Below are positions 53,342 through 61,688 of a stretch of DNA of 64,000 nt, in pieces. A program made the translations under genes and the position numbers. The DNA lies in contig NZ_CP087585.1 in NCBI RefSeq assembly GCF_022200785.1, positions 744,001-808,000 on the forward strand, written 5' to 3'. The first letter of the stretch is position 1. Each line of letters begins with the position of its first letter. Source of the DNA: Pedobacter mucosus (GTDB taxonomy: Bacteria; Bacteroidota; Bacteroidia; Sphingobacteriales; Sphingobacteriaceae). The notes beneath the pieces were generated by a model. The model did not search any database. It saw nothing but the letters and a program-made list of their open reading frames with translations, and had not been told where the DNA came from.

Positions 53342-53531
53342 TTTTTTAGTTACGTGTTGTGGGTTACAAGTTATAGGTTGGACGCAGATAGTGTTATGAT
53401 TTTTTTAGTTATAAGTTAAATTTTTATATGCAATTAGCATGATTATAAAATGTTTACAGCTACAATTAATGCTTTCTATTCCCAGTAACAGCCCTCCTAA
53501 ACTTGTAGCCTACAACTCGAAATCCACAACC
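53342..53531. repeat. Inverted low-complexity repeat between hisIE and the WD40 gene
   Basis: The left arm (53356-53382) contains GTTGTGGGTTACAAGTTATA and the right arm (53495-53531) its degenerate complement (TTGTAGCCTACAACTCGAAA, then CCACAACC). These words resemble other low-complexity repeats in the window. No gene is present here. Confidence 0.6.
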
Positions 53532-54134
53532 TTATTTATGTCTGCTTTCTAAATTTTTCGCAATATCTTGTATTGATAATCCTTTTTCTTTTAATAGAAA
53601 TAATAGGTGAAAAACCAAATCTGAAGCTTCTCCAATTAATTCCTCTTCTGTTTCTGCTAGTGCGGCGATCACAGTTTCTACGCTTTCTTCCCCAACTTTT
53701 TGAGCGATTTTATTCAAACCTTTGCTACGCATTTTGTTGATGTAAGAATCCTCGACAGGGTTTTCATATCGATCGGTAATAATGTTTTCTAATTTAAAAA
53801 TAAAGTTTTGATTGTACTCAGTTTTAAAACAACTTCGGCTGCCTGTGTGACAAGTCGGACCAACTGCATTAGCCTTAATTAAGATAGTATCGTTATCACA
53901 ATCAATATAAAGTTCCTTTACATAAAGAAAATTGTTGCTGGTTTCTCCTTTAGTCCACAGGCGGTTTTTTGAGCGGGAAAAGAAGGTAACTTTCCCTTCC
54001 GATTGTGTTTTTTCTAATGCTTCAGCATTCATATAACCCAGCATTAAAACCTCTAAAGTTTTGTAATCCTGGATAATTACAGGAAGCAAGCCAGCTGTTT
54101 TATCCCAATCAAGAGACGATGTATCGATATTCAT
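53532..54134 (-). CDS. hisI: Bifunctional phosphoribosyl-AMP cyclohydrolase / phosphoribosyl-ATP pyrophosphatase
   Basis: The second and third steps of histidine synthesis in one 200-aa chain. The N-terminal cyclohydrolase has MLGYMNAEALEKTQSEGKVT, LWTKGETSNN and the metal site DCDNDTILIKANAVGPTCHT (with GSRSCF following). The C-terminal pyrophosphatase has GLNKIAQKVGEESVETVIAA, EASDLVFHLLFLL with the acidic metal ligands. It is the last gene of the his operon, 38 bp behind hisF. Also known as hisIE. Confidence 0.96.
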   Translation of the reverse strand: MNIDTSSLDWDKTAGLLPVIIQDYKTLEVLMLGYMNAEALEKTQSEGKVTFFSRSKNRLWTKGETSNNFLYVKELYIDCDNDTILIKANAVGPTCHTGSRSCFKTEYNQNFIFKLENIITDRYENPVEDSYINKMRSKGLNKIAQKVGEESVETVIAALAETEEELIGEASDLVFHLLFLLKEKGLSIQDIAKNLESRHK

Positions 54135-54172
54135 TTTTGCTTGTAGTTTTCGTCGTAATGACGAGTATATTA

Positions 54173-55366
54173 CTAAATCCGTACTGGAATATTATTTCTT
54201 TTTAATTCTTGTTTAAGATCAGGTATTAAGATCTCACCATAGTGAAACACCGACGCGGCAAGTGCGGCATCTACATTTGCTTTCTGGAAAACATCTGTAA
54301 AATGTTGCATGTTTCCTGCACCACCAGATGCAATAATTGGGATATTAATCATTTGATTTATTGTAGTAAGTAACTCACAATCAAATCCGGTTTTAGTTCC
54401 GTCATGGTCCATCGAGGTTAATAATATTTCTCCTGCACCTAATTCTTCAGCTCGTTTAATCCAATTTTCGGTTTCTAATTCGGTAATTAATCTTCCACCG
54501 TTTAAGTGAACCATATTTTTACCGTTTACAAATTTCGTATCTACTGCTAACACGACGAATTGAACACCAAAAGTTTTTGCTAAATCTTCTATAAGTTTTG
54601 GATTACGAACTGCAGCAGAATTGATGCTGATTTTATCTGCTCCAGCGTTTAGTAAAGCTTCCGCATCGGCAATTTCTGTTATACCGCCACCAATGGTAAA
54701 TGGAATATTTAGCTGACGAGCAACAGCTTTAACCATTTCAATCATCGTTTTACGACGTTCGTGAGTTGCGGTAATGTCCAGAAAAACCAATTCGTCTGCA
54801 CCTTGCTGGGCATATTGCGCCGCAAGTTCCACAGGGTCTCCGGCATCCCGTAAATCAACAAAGTTTACACCTTTTACTGTGCGACCGTCTTTAACATCAA
54901 GACAGGGAATTATTCTTTTAGATAAACCCCCTCCGCCCCCTAAAGGGGGAACTGCGATACGTTCTTGTGTGGTTTGTTTTATCTCGTCCAAAACTTGGTT
55001 TAAATTTTTGTAAAGTTCGTTATTTGTAAATCTGATTACTTTTATTCCCAGATCTTCTAAAGCTGTTTGTCTTTTAAAATCGTTCTCGATATTTTCTTTT
55101 AGGTTGTGTACACTTCCATCGAGTTCGATTATAAGTTTTGCCTCATGACAATAGAAATCAGCAATGTAAACTGAAATTGGGTGTTGACGTCGGAATTTAA
55201 CACCAAATTTATTTTCCTTTAAATGTTCCCAGAGTAATTTTTCAGATTCTGTTAACCTGTTTCTTAATTGTTTAGCATTTTCAAAAATGATATTCGATGC
55301 GCCATAAAACATATCAGGTTCATTGACTTGCAAAAAATCAAAATCATCATCGATGTTATACGTCAT
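54173..55366 (-). CDS. hisF: DUF559 endonuclease-domain / HisF in-frame fusion
   Basis: A 397-aa chimera. Residues about 25-135 form a DUF559 (Vsr-like PD-(D/E)xK) domain: [40 protein letters not shown] with D70, E81 and D83 as metal-site candidates. Residues 148-397 form the imidazole glycerol phosphate synthase cyclase His[21 protein letters not shown] with the catalytic Asp, and [10 protein letters not shown] with the second. The linker PPLGGGGGL (140-148) is encoded by a CCCCCTTTAGGGGG palindrome. No ATG, GTG or TTG occurs near the usual HisF start, so hisF can be translated only from the DUF559 gene. HisF uses ammonia from HisH. Confidence 0.93.
   Translation of the reverse strand: MTYNIDDDFDFLQVNEPDMFYGASNIIFENAKQLRNRLTESEKLLWEHLKENKFGVKFRRQHPISVYIADFYCHEAKLIIELDGSVHNLKENIENDFKRQTALEDLGIKVIRFTNNELYKNLNQVLDEIKQTTQERIAVPPLGGGGGLSKRIIPCLDVKDGRTVKGVNFVDLRDAGDPVELAAQYAQQGADELVFLDITATHERRKTMIEMVKAVARQLNIPFTIGGGITEIADAEALLNAGADKISINSAAVRNPKLIEDLAKTFGVQFVVLAVDTKFVNGKNMVHLNGGRLITELETENWIKRAEELGAGEILLTSMDHDGTKTGFDCELLTTINQMINIPIIASGGAGNMQHFTDVFQKANVDAALAASVFHYGEILIPDLKQELKRNNIPVRI
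54927..54952 (-). repeat. REP-like palindrome inside the DUF559-HisF linker
   Basis: On the minus strand the sequence reads GTTCCCCCTTTAGGGGG and then CGGAGGGGG. It lies in the opposite direction to the copy at 55396-55424, so the DUF559 domain is bounded by inverted copies. It is translated as VPPLGGGGG. Confidence 0.85.
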
Positions 55367-55395
55367 TTTTTTTATGCTATTTCCACCTTGCTATT

Positions 55396-55424
55396 GGCTC
55401 CCCCTTTAGGGGGCTGGGGGGTTA
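55396..55424 (+). repeat. REP-like palindrome between hisA stop and DUF559 start
   Basis: The plus strand reads GGCTCCCCCTTTAGGGGGCT followed by GGGGGG and the complement of the hisA stop (TTA). The hisA TAA is directly followed by the palindrome on the minus strand. The same arrangement, a stop followed by CCCCCCAGCCCCC, is found at hisB (56926-56953). Confidence 0.85.
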
Positions 55425-56171
55425 GATACTTGACAAAGCTTTCAAATTCCAATCTTTAATCTCTTCAATGGTGATTCTATCCTCATAAATTGCTTTTCCA
55501 ACTACAACACTTCTTATCGGATATTTAGCTAATTCATATATATCTTCCATAGAACTTACGCCACCAGATGCAATTAACTTGATCATTGGAGAATGCTCTA
55601 GCAATTTTTTATAAAGTTCAACGGCAGCGCCGCCTAATTTTCCATCCTTACTAATATCGGTACAAAGGAAACGAAAGAAGCCTAACGCCAAACATTTATC
55701 AACATAATCCATTAGTTTTATCGGAGAGCTTTCCATCCAACCGGAATATTTAATCACTTCATCTAAAACATCAATGGCAATAACAATTCTATTTGCATAG
55801 CTGTCTTTTTTTGCAAAAGCTTCACTTAATTCTTGTAAAAAATCTGGATTAGTAATGGCTTGTGTACCCACAATTACTCGATGAATTCCAGCATCTAGGA
55901 GATTAGTAACCTGTTCAATTGTACGAATTCCTCCACCATACTGCACTTTCATTTCGGTCTTCTTTATAATTTCGAATAAAGATTTTTGATTACTAAAATC
56001 ACCTTTAGCACCATTTAAATCAATAATATGGATGAAATCAGTACCATTTGATCGGTACTTTTCTATCATTTCTGCGATAGAAACATCATATTCCGTTTTT
56101 TGATTGTAATCACCTTCACGCAGGCGAACAACCTTACCATCCAAAATATCAATAGCAGGTATTATGTACAT
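55422..56171 (-). CDS. hisA: ProFAR isomerase (phosphoribosylformimino-AICAR-ribotide isomerase)
   Basis: The fourth step of histidine synthesis, converting ProFAR to PRFAR. The 249-aa TIM barrel has the family start YIIPAIDILDGKVVRLREGD with the general-base Asp, GGGIRTIEQVTNLLDAGIHR, IAIDVLDEVIKYSGWMESSP with the acid Asp, and LIASGGVSSMEDI. The stop codon is followed at once by a CCCCCC palindrome. It lies 1 bp behind hisH and upstream of the DUF559-hisF fusion. Confidence 0.95.
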   Translation of the reverse strand: MYIIPAIDILDGKVVRLREGDYNQKTEYDVSIAEMIEKYRSNGTDFIHIIDLNGAKGDFSNQKSLFEIIKKTEMKVQYGGGIRTIEQVTNLLDAGIHRVIVGTQAITNPDFLQELSEAFAKKDSYANRIVIAIDVLDEVIKYSGWMESSPIKLMDYVDKCLALGFFRFLCTDISKDGKLGGAAVELYKKLLEHSPMIKLIASGGVSSMEDIYELAKYPIRSVVVGKAIYEDRITIEEIKDWNLKALSSI

Positions 56172-56172
56172 T

Positions 56173-56805
56173 TTATAAACTTAGGTTTGAAAAATTTTTT
56201 AATATTTGTTCTCCAGCTTTACCTGATTTTTCAGGGTGGAACTGAACGCCGTAAAAATTATCTTTTTGTATTGCTGCCGAAAATTTTAATCCATAATTGG
56301 CAGAAGCGATATCAAAAGTAGGGTTATATTCAATAAAGTACGAATGCACGAAGTAGAATTGTGCATTATTTTCGACAGATAGGAATAAAGAGTTATTATG
56401 ATGGTGAACATTATTCCATCCCATATGTGGGATTTTGATATTCAATGACTTATCGAATTTTTTCGTGTTAACAGGAACAATGTCCATCAGCGTTGCATCG
56501 CCTTCCTCTGAATGTTCCGTTATTAATTGCATGCCCACACAAATACCTAAGACAGGTTTCTTTAAAGCTTTAATTGCTTTTATCAAACCAGTTTGCTTCA
56601 ACTTCTCCATTGCTGCGCCAGCATGGCCAACTCCTGGGATAATAATGTGGCTATATTTTTCTAAGTCAGATTCGGTATTTACCATGCCATATTGCACATT
56701 TAAACGCTCTAAAGCTGCGGTTAACGAGAAAATATTGCCAGCACCGTAATTTACTATTCCAATTCCCCCAACCCCCAAAGGTGGCTTTTCCATTCTGTCG
56801 TTCAT
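56173..56805 (-). CDS. hisH: Imidazole glycerol phosphate synthase glutaminase subunit
   Basis: Supplies ammonia from glutamine to HisF. The class I amidotransferase (210 aa) has GIVNYGAGNIFSLTAALERL, the nucleophile region LGICVGMQLITEHSEEGD with Cys, and the His/Glu pair in VQFHPEKSGKAGE. The N-terminus is unusual: MNDRMEKPPLGVGG precedes the normal start IGIVNYG, and the part KPPLGVGG is encoded by a degenerate CCCCC palindrome (56765-56784). The normal position for a start codon holds ATT, so initiation must be at 56793 or 56805 through the repeat. Confidence 0.95.
   Translation of the reverse strand: MNDRMEKPPLGVGGIGIVNYGAGNIFSLTAALERLNVQYGMVNTESDLEKYSHIIIPGVGHAGAAMEKLKQTGLIKAIKALKKPVLGICVGMQLITEHSEEGDATLMDIVPVNTKKFDKSLNIKIPHMGWNNVHHHNNSLFLSVENNAQFYFVHSYFIEYNPTFDIASANYGLKFSAAIQKDNFYGVQFHPEKSGKAGEQILKNFSNLSL
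56765..56784 (-). repeat. Degenerate REP-like palindrome inside the hisH N-terminus
   Basis: On the minus strand it reads CCACCTTTGGGGGTTGGGGG, in the same orientation as the copy in the DUF559-HisF linker. It is translated as PPLGVGG just ahead of the native start of HisH. Confidence 0.75.
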
Positions 56806-56881
56806 ATCGCCGTTTATGATTAAATATAAGCTAATTTATGTCTTTTGATTTTTTACAATCGATATTTACTGTTCGTTTTTA

Positions 56882-56906
56882 GTTCCCCCTTTGGGGGCTA
56901 GGGGGA
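56882..56906 (+). repeat. REP-like palindrome between hisB and hisH, copy 1
   Basis: The plus strand reads GTTCCCCCTTTGGGGGCT followed by AGGGGGA. It is in inverse orientation to the copy at 56765-56784, with 97 bp between them that contain no gene. Confidence 0.85.
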
Positions 56907-56925
56907 TATTTCCACCCCGCTTGTC

Positions 56926-56953
56926 GCTCCCCCTTTAGGGGGCTGGGGGGTTA
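56926..56953 (+). repeat. REP-like palindrome at the hisB stop, copy 2
   Basis: The plus strand reads GCTCCCCCTTTAGGGGGCT followed by GGGGGG and TTA, the complement of the hisB stop. It has the same orientation as copy 1 (56882-56906) and almost the same sequence as the copy at 55396-55424. Confidence 0.85.
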
Positions 56954-58084
56954 AAGCACCCCCTTTGTACTCGGTAAAACCATCTTTTCTGCATCACGCT
57001 TTATCGCCATTTTTATCGCTTTTGCAAAAGCTTTAAAAATTGCTTCAATTTTGTGATGTTCATTTTCGCCCTCAGCTTTTATGTTTAAATTACATTTCGC
57101 CGCGTCGCTGAAAGATTTAAAAAAGTGATAAAACATTTCCGTAGGCATATCACCAACTTTTTCACGTTTAAAATCCGCATCCCAAACAATCCAATTTCTG
57201 CCGCCAAAATCAATGGCAACCTGAGCTAAACAATCATCCATAGGTAGGCAAAAACCATAACGCTCAATGCCAAGTTTGTTGCCTAAACCTTTGGCAAAAG
57301 CTTCTCCCAATGCAATTCCGGTATCTTCAATGGTGTGGTGTTCATCAATATGTAAATCGCCTTTGGCAATTACGTCCAAATCTACACTTCCATGCCTGGC
57401 AATTTGATCAAGCATATGGTCGAAAAAGTTTAAACCAGTTTCAATTTTAGCCTTTCCAGTACCATCAAGATCTAAATTGATGGTAATATCAGTTTCATTT
57501 GTTTTTCTAATGTGATGGATTTTTCTACTTCCAGCTTTTAATAAACTATAAATATCTTCCCACTTTGTGGTTTCCAAAATAATTACATCCAACAAAGTTT
57601 CATGTTTATCTAAAGCCTCGGTAGAACCAAGCGCATCATTCTGACGAAGAAAAATAGCTTTCGCTCCAAGGTTTTTAGCCAATACAACATCATTTAACCG
57701 ATCGCCAATAACAAACGAGTTTTTTAAATCATAATCCTCACTAAAATATTTTGTTAGCAAAGCGGTTCCTGGCTTACGAGTAGGCGCATTATCTTTAGCG
57801 AAGGTTTTATCAATAATAATTTCATTAAAATGTACGCCTTCACCTTCAAAAGTATCCAACATAAAATTATGGATTGGCCAAAAATTTTCTTCGGGATTGG
57901 ATAATGTTCCTAGCCCATCTTGGTTGGTCACCATTACCAATTCGTAGTCCATTTCCGATGCAATTTTCGATAGGTAGTAAAGTGAACGTGGGTAGAACTT
58001 CAGCTTTGCAAAACTATCAACTTGTTCGTCATCAGGCTCTATATTTAAAGTTCCGTCGCGGTCTATAAACAATACTTTTTTCAT
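56951..58084 (-). CDS. hisB: Bifunctional histidinol-phosphatase / imidazoleglycerol-phosphate dehydratase
   Basis: The sixth and eighth steps of histidine synthesis. The 377-aa chain has an N-terminal HAD phosphatase ([17 protein letters not shown], nucleophile D8 and D10; [14 protein letters not shown]) and a C-terminal dehydratase from about residue 187 with [38 protein letters not shown] and [20 protein letters not shown], which carry the His/Glu metal sites. It is the fused form known from enterobacteria and many Bacteroidota. It follows hisC without a gap, and its stop abuts a CCCCCC palindrome. Confidence 0.96.
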   Translation of the reverse strand: MKKVLFIDRDGTLNIEPDDEQVDSFAKLKFYPRSLYYLSKIASEMDYELVMVTNQDGLGTLSNPEENFWPIHNFMLDTFEGEGVHFNEIIIDKTFAKDNAPTRKPGTALLTKYFSEDYDLKNSFVIGDRLNDVVLAKNLGAKAIFLRQNDALGSTEALDKHETLLDVIILETTKWEDIYSLLKAGSRKIHHIRKTNETDITINLDLDGTGKAKIETGLNFFDHMLDQIARHGSVDLDVIAKGDLHIDEHHTIEDTGIALGEAFAKGLGNKLGIERYGFCLPMDDCLAQVAIDFGGRNWIVWDADFKREKVGDMPTEMFYHFFKSFSDAAKCNLNIKAEGENEHHKIEAIFKAFAKAIKMAIKRDAEKMVLPSTKGVL

Positions 58085-59125
58085 TTAAAAGTTTTTTAGA
58101 ATGGTTAGTAGTCTGTCGTTTTCATCTTTTGTACCAACGGTAATTCTTAAACAACCTTCACATAAAATCACTTTAGAGCGATCGCGTACGATGATCCCTT
58201 CTTCTACTAAGGTGTTATAAATTTTTGTGGCATCCGTAACTTCGGTTAAGATAAAATTTGCATCCGAAGGGTAAACCCTAGTAACTATTTGCAAGTTGCT
58301 CAATTCTGTAGAAAGTCGCTCCCGTTCTGCTACAGATTCTTTTATCCAGGCATTAACCTGTTCTACATTTTTTAAGGCTTCAAAAGCCAAATCCTGTGTA
58401 GCCTGATTGATGTTGTAAGGAGGTTTAATCTTGTTCAAAACATCGATCACTTTTGTGGATGAAAAAGCCATTCCCAAACGCAAAGCCGCAAGTCCCCAAG
58501 CTTTAGAAAAAGTTTGTAAAACTACTAGATTTCCGTACTCCGTTAACTCTTGAATAAAGGTCTTCTGACGGGCGTAATTTATGTATGCTTCATCAACCAC
58601 AACAATGCCATTAAAGTTGGCCAAAATGGTTTCAATATCTTCACGATTTATGGAATTTCCTGTCGGATTATTCGGCGAACAAATGAAGATTAATTTTGTG
58701 TTTTTATCAATCGTTTCAGCAATCTTTTCCATGTCTAATTGGAAGTTCGATAGCAGGCTAACTTTACGGATTTCTACATCATTTATGTTAGCCGAAACTT
58801 CATACATTCCATAGGTTGGAGGCAGCACGATGACGTTATCTTTTCCAGGATTACAAAAAGCACGAAATAATAAATCGATGGCTTCATCACTTCCATTTCC
58901 TAAAAAAGTATTCTCGATAGGCACGCCTTTAATTTTACTAATCGCATCTTTTAAATCCAATTGCATAGGATCAGGATAACGGTTATAATTTGCGGGTAGG
59001 GGCGAACCGTAGCTGTTTTCATTTGCATCTAAAAACACCGATGCTTGTCCTTTAAACTCATCTCGTGCTGTGGAGTAGGGTTTAAGGTTTTTTATATTTT
59101 CTCTAACTAAATCGTTAATATCCAT
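58085..59125 (-). CDS. hisC: Histidinol-phosphate aminotransferase
   Basis: The seventh step: converts imidazole-acetol phosphate and Glu to histidinol phosphate. The 346-aa class I/II aminotransferase has the start MDINDLVRENIKNLKPYS, ENSYGSPLPANYNRYPDP, FLGNGSDEAIDLLFRAF, CSPNNPTGN, VVDEAYINYA and the PLP lysine in TFSKAWGLAALRLG (K208 from this start). The frame is open to a TTG at 59140, five codons upstream; ATG 59125 is preferred. The stop is one base from the hisB start. Confidence 0.95.
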   Translation of the reverse strand: MDINDLVRENIKNLKPYSTARDEFKGQASVFLDANENSYGSPLPANYNRYPDPMQLDLKDAISKIKGVPIENTFLGNGSDEAIDLLFRAFCNPGKDNVIVLPPTYGMYEVSANINDVEIRKVSLLSNFQLDMEKIAETIDKNTKLIFICSPNNPTGNSINREDIETILANFNGIVVVDEAYINYARQKTFIQELTEYGNLVVLQTFSKAWGLAALRLGMAFSSTKVIDVLNKIKPPYNINQATQDLAFEALKNVEQVNAWIKESVAERERLSTELSNLQIVTRVYPSDANFILTEVTDATKIYNTLVEEGIIVRDRSKVILCEGCLRITVGTKDENDRLLTILKNF

Positions 59126-59232
59126 TTGTATAGTTTTCAAAAAGGAACAAAGAGCAATAAACTGGGATAAAAAATATGGCTTTTAAGCTATTTGCATTAC
59201 ACAGTTTAGTTGATTTATAAAATCTTTGTTCT

Positions 59233-60519
59233 TTAATCCTCATTCTTTAATCTTATTGTAATTGCGTTTTTGTGTGCTTGTAAACCCTCGGCGGTTGCAA
59301 GCGTTTCAACAATTGCACCAATGTTATTTAATCCATTGGAAGATAGATGTTGAAAGGTTATTTTTTTAAGAAACGCATCAGTTGATACGCCAGAATAGGC
59401 TTTAGCAAAGCCACTTGTAGGCAACGTATGATTGGTGCCTGATGCATAATCACCTGCGCTTTCTGGAGTTAAATTTCCTAAAAATACCGATCCTGCATTG
59501 ATTATCAAGGGAATAAGATTGTCAAAATCTTTTGTAGCTAATATCAAATGTTCGGGAGCATATTCATTTGAAAAATCCATTCCTTCAGGTAGATTGTCAA
59601 CTAAAATAGCATAAGAATTTTGAACTGCTTTAGCTGCAATCTCTTTCCTCGGGAGGATACCTAATTGTTTATCAATTTGTAATAGTGTTTTATTTATAAT
59701 ATCACTAGAAGTAGAAACTAAAATCACCTGACTATCAACACCGTGTTCTGCCTGAGCAAGAAGATCTGCGGCAACGAATGACGGATTGGCAGTCTCATCT
59801 GCAATCACCAAAACCTCAGATGGACCTGCGGGCATATCAATTGCCACACGATTTTGAACCATTGTTTTAGCGGTAGTAACGTAGCGGTTTCCTGGACCAA
59901 AAATTTTATAAACTTGAGGTACAGTTTCCGTACCAAAGGCCATAGCCGCTATGGCTTGGGCACCACCAATTAAATGAATTTTGTTGATACCCAATAACAC
60001 TGCACAATAAGCCAAATAGCAATTTGTTTTGCCATCGCTTTGTGGCGGGGAACAAACAACTATTTCTTTGCAGCCAGCAATTAAAGCAGGAGTAGCAAGC
60101 ATTAAAAACGTACTGGGTAAAACCGCTGTTCCGCCTGGAACGTATAATCCAACTTTTTCAATTGCTCTAGATTCCCGCCAGCAGGTAACACCCGGCATAG
60201 TTTCTACCTTATCTTCAAGCTTTAATTGTGATTTGTGAAAGGTTTTTATGTTTTGATAAGCTGTTTCAATAGCCACTTTTGCATCTTCAGGAATGGTTGA
60301 TGCTATTGTTTTTAATTCATCTGCATCAAGAAAAAGTTTCTGTAATTCTACTTTGTCAAATGCCTTGGCAAAATCAAATAAGGCTTTGTCACCATCAGCT
60401 TTTACCGTTTTTATGATGTCTGTAACTCGTTCTTCGATTAGTAAATCGTCTTCAACTTGCCTTGAACAAAGTTCTTCAATTGCTGATTTACTTAAATCTT
60501 TATAATTGTAGATTTTCAA
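59233..60519 (-). CDS. hisD: Histidinol dehydrogenase
   Basis: The last two oxidations, histidinol to histidine, with NAD+. The 428-aa protein has WRESRAIEKVGLYVPGGTAV, VVCSPPQSDGKTNCYLAYCA, KIFGPGNRYVTTAKTMVQ, IDMPAGPSEVLVIADE, LLAQAEHGVDSQVILV with zinc ligands, DFSNEYAPEHLIL and SAGDYASGTNHTLPTSGFAK. The start codon is TTG (60519); no in-frame ATG or GTG exists ahead of it. Confidence 0.95.
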   Translation of the reverse strand: MKIYNYKDLSKSAIEELCSRQVEDDLLIEERVTDIIKTVKADGDKALFDFAKAFDKVELQKLFLDADELKTIASTIPEDAKVAIETAYQNIKTFHKSQLKLEDKVETMPGVTCWRESRAIEKVGLYVPGGTAVLPSTFLMLATPALIAGCKEIVVCSPPQSDGKTNCYLAYCAVLLGINKIHLIGGAQAIAAMAFGTETVPQVYKIFGPGNRYVTTAKTMVQNRVAIDMPAGPSEVLVIADETANPSFVAADLLAQAEHGVDSQVILVSTSSDIINKTLLQIDKQLGILPRKEIAAKAVQNSYAILVDNLPEGMDFSNEYAPEHLILATKDFDNLIPLIINAGSVFLGNLTPESAGDYASGTNHTLPTSGFAKAYSGVSTDAFLKKITFQHLSSNGLNNIGAIVETLATAEGLQAHKNAITIRLKNED

Positions 60520-60567
60520 TGTGTTATAATTTAAAATTAACTAATAGTTAATATGAATTTATACAGT

Positions 60568-61419
60568 TTAAGTAATGATTTTCTCAATTGGCATAACCAA
60601 AATTCCTTCAGCGCCTGCTGCTTTTAGACTATTGATTTTATCCCAAAAATCTTCTTCTGCAATTACGGAATGAACAGCTACCCAGTTTTCTTCAAACAAT
60701 GGAACAATAGTTGGACTTTTTACGCCAGGCAATAAATCAACTACTTTTTGAAGGTTATCTTTAGAAACATTAAGTACCACATATTTGTTCGACTTAGCGC
60801 TAAGAACAGAACGGATTCTCTGCAACAATTCGGCAACTTCAGGATTATCAATGATTGATTTATTTCCAATCAAAACGGCTTCGGATGACATCACATCTGC
60901 GAAGGGTTTTAGTCCATTACTTTTTAAAGTTCCGCCTGTAGAAACGATGTCGAAAATGGCATCACTTAATCCTAAACCCGGACCAATTTCTACTGATCCA
61001 GAAATAGTTCTAATGTCAGATTTTATGCCTTTAGCATTTAGGAAATTTTCCAGAATTACAGGGTAAGAAGTAGCGATTGCTTTGCCGTTTAAATCTTCCA
61101 ATTTAACGATGTCGCTACCCGTTTGAACAGCAATTTTTAAGGTGCATTTTCCGAAGCCTAAACGTTGCAAATATTCAACATCAGCTTTGGTTTCTGTGAT
61201 TACATTTTCGCCAACAATACCTAAATCGGCAATGCCATCTTGTACGTATTCTGGAATATCATCATCGCGAAGAAAAAGAATTTCTAAGGGAAAATTTTGA
61301 ACAGTAGATATCAGTGAACTTTTGTAATTCTCGAATGCAAGACCACAATTTTTTAATATTTCTACGGATTTTTCGTTTAACCTACCCGACTTCTGGATAG
61401 CTATTTTAAGTGTTTTCAA
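60568..61419 (-). CDS. hisG: ATP phosphoribosyltransferase (long form)
   Basis: The first and committed step of histidine synthesis, ATP + PRPP. The 283-aa protein is the long HisG form with a C-terminal ACT-like regulatory domain (LLPGVKSPTIVPLFEENW to EGILVMPIEKIIT), the target of histidine feedback. The catalytic part has IQKSGRLNEKSVEILKNCGL, LGIVGENVITETKADVEYL and DAIFDIVSTGGTLKSNGLK, a PRPP-binding loop. The start is TTG (61419); an upstream leader ORF and a terminator-like hairpin precede it. It is the promoter-proximal gene of the his operon. Confidence 0.96.
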   Translation of the reverse strand: MKTLKIAIQKSGRLNEKSVEILKNCGLAFENYKSSLISTVQNFPLEILFLRDDDIPEYVQDGIADLGIVGENVITETKADVEYLQRLGFGKCTLKIAVQTGSDIVKLEDLNGKAIATSYPVILENFLNAKGIKSDIRTISGSVEIGPGLGLSDAIFDIVSTGGTLKSNGLKPFADVMSSEAVLIGNKSIIDNPEVAELLQRIRSVLSAKSNKYVVLNVSKDNLQKVVDLLPGVKSPTIVPLFEENWVAVHSVIAEEDFWDKINSLKAAGAEGILVMPIEKIIT

Positions 61420-61457
61420 AGTATTGAATATAGAATGAACAAGAAATTATTTTACGG

Positions 61458-61479
61458 AAAAAAGTTTTGAATACAAAAC
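61458..61479 (-). terminator. Attenuator candidate hairpin in the his leader
   Basis: On the minus strand GTTTTG-TATT-CAAAAC, a 6-bp stem, is followed by six Ts, 8 bp behind the leader ORF stop. It is weak on its own. An 8-nt stretch of the leader (TTTTGAAT, 61526-61533) is complementary to ATTCAAAA (61465-61472) in the hairpin, so alternative pairing is possible. Confidence 0.55.
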
Positions 61480-61486
61480 AAACATA

Positions 61487-61543
61487 TCATATCGCCTTTT
61501 GGCGATGGTGCAAATGTAAGTGATGATTCAAAATTAGTTTCAT
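61487..61543 (-). CDS. Histidine-rich leader peptide of the his operon
   Basis: An 18-codon frame, MKLILNHHLHLHHRQKAI, with six His codons inside a seven-residue stretch, four of them in adjacent pairs (HHLHLHH). It lies 124 bp ahead of hisG and 45 bp behind the -7 box. Its 3' end contains a hairpin (ATCGCC / GGCGAT, 61491-61506). In enterobacteria such leader peptides couple His-tRNA supply to transcription of the his operon; the same logic is inferred here. Length and composition make chance unlikely, but translation is not shown. Confidence 0.8.
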   Translation of the reverse strand: MKLILNHHLHLHHRQKAI

Positions 61544-61587
61544 AAAATATTTAGTTCCTATCAATACGTTAGCTGATAAGCTTTTGC

Positions 61588-61617
61588 CAAATATAGAGAT
61601 AGAAATTGTAAATCAAA
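61588..61617 (-). promoter_or_regulatory. Promoter of the his operon
   Basis: On the minus strand TTTG (61617-61614), 18 bp, TATATTTG (61595-61588): a full -33/-7 match. The start of transcription would be near 61581, giving a leader of about 38 nt before the leader peptide ATG. The spacing equals that of the Rrf2 promoter. Confidence 0.8.
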
Positions 61618-61688
61618 AAAAAATGGCACTTAATTTGTCCATATGGTGTTTTTATATTTTAATAACTTAACAACTTATAATTTAATCT

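Noticed and set aside
56435..56749. 104-residue frame antisense to hisH
   Set aside because: It is covered by the conserved glutaminase domain on the other strand.
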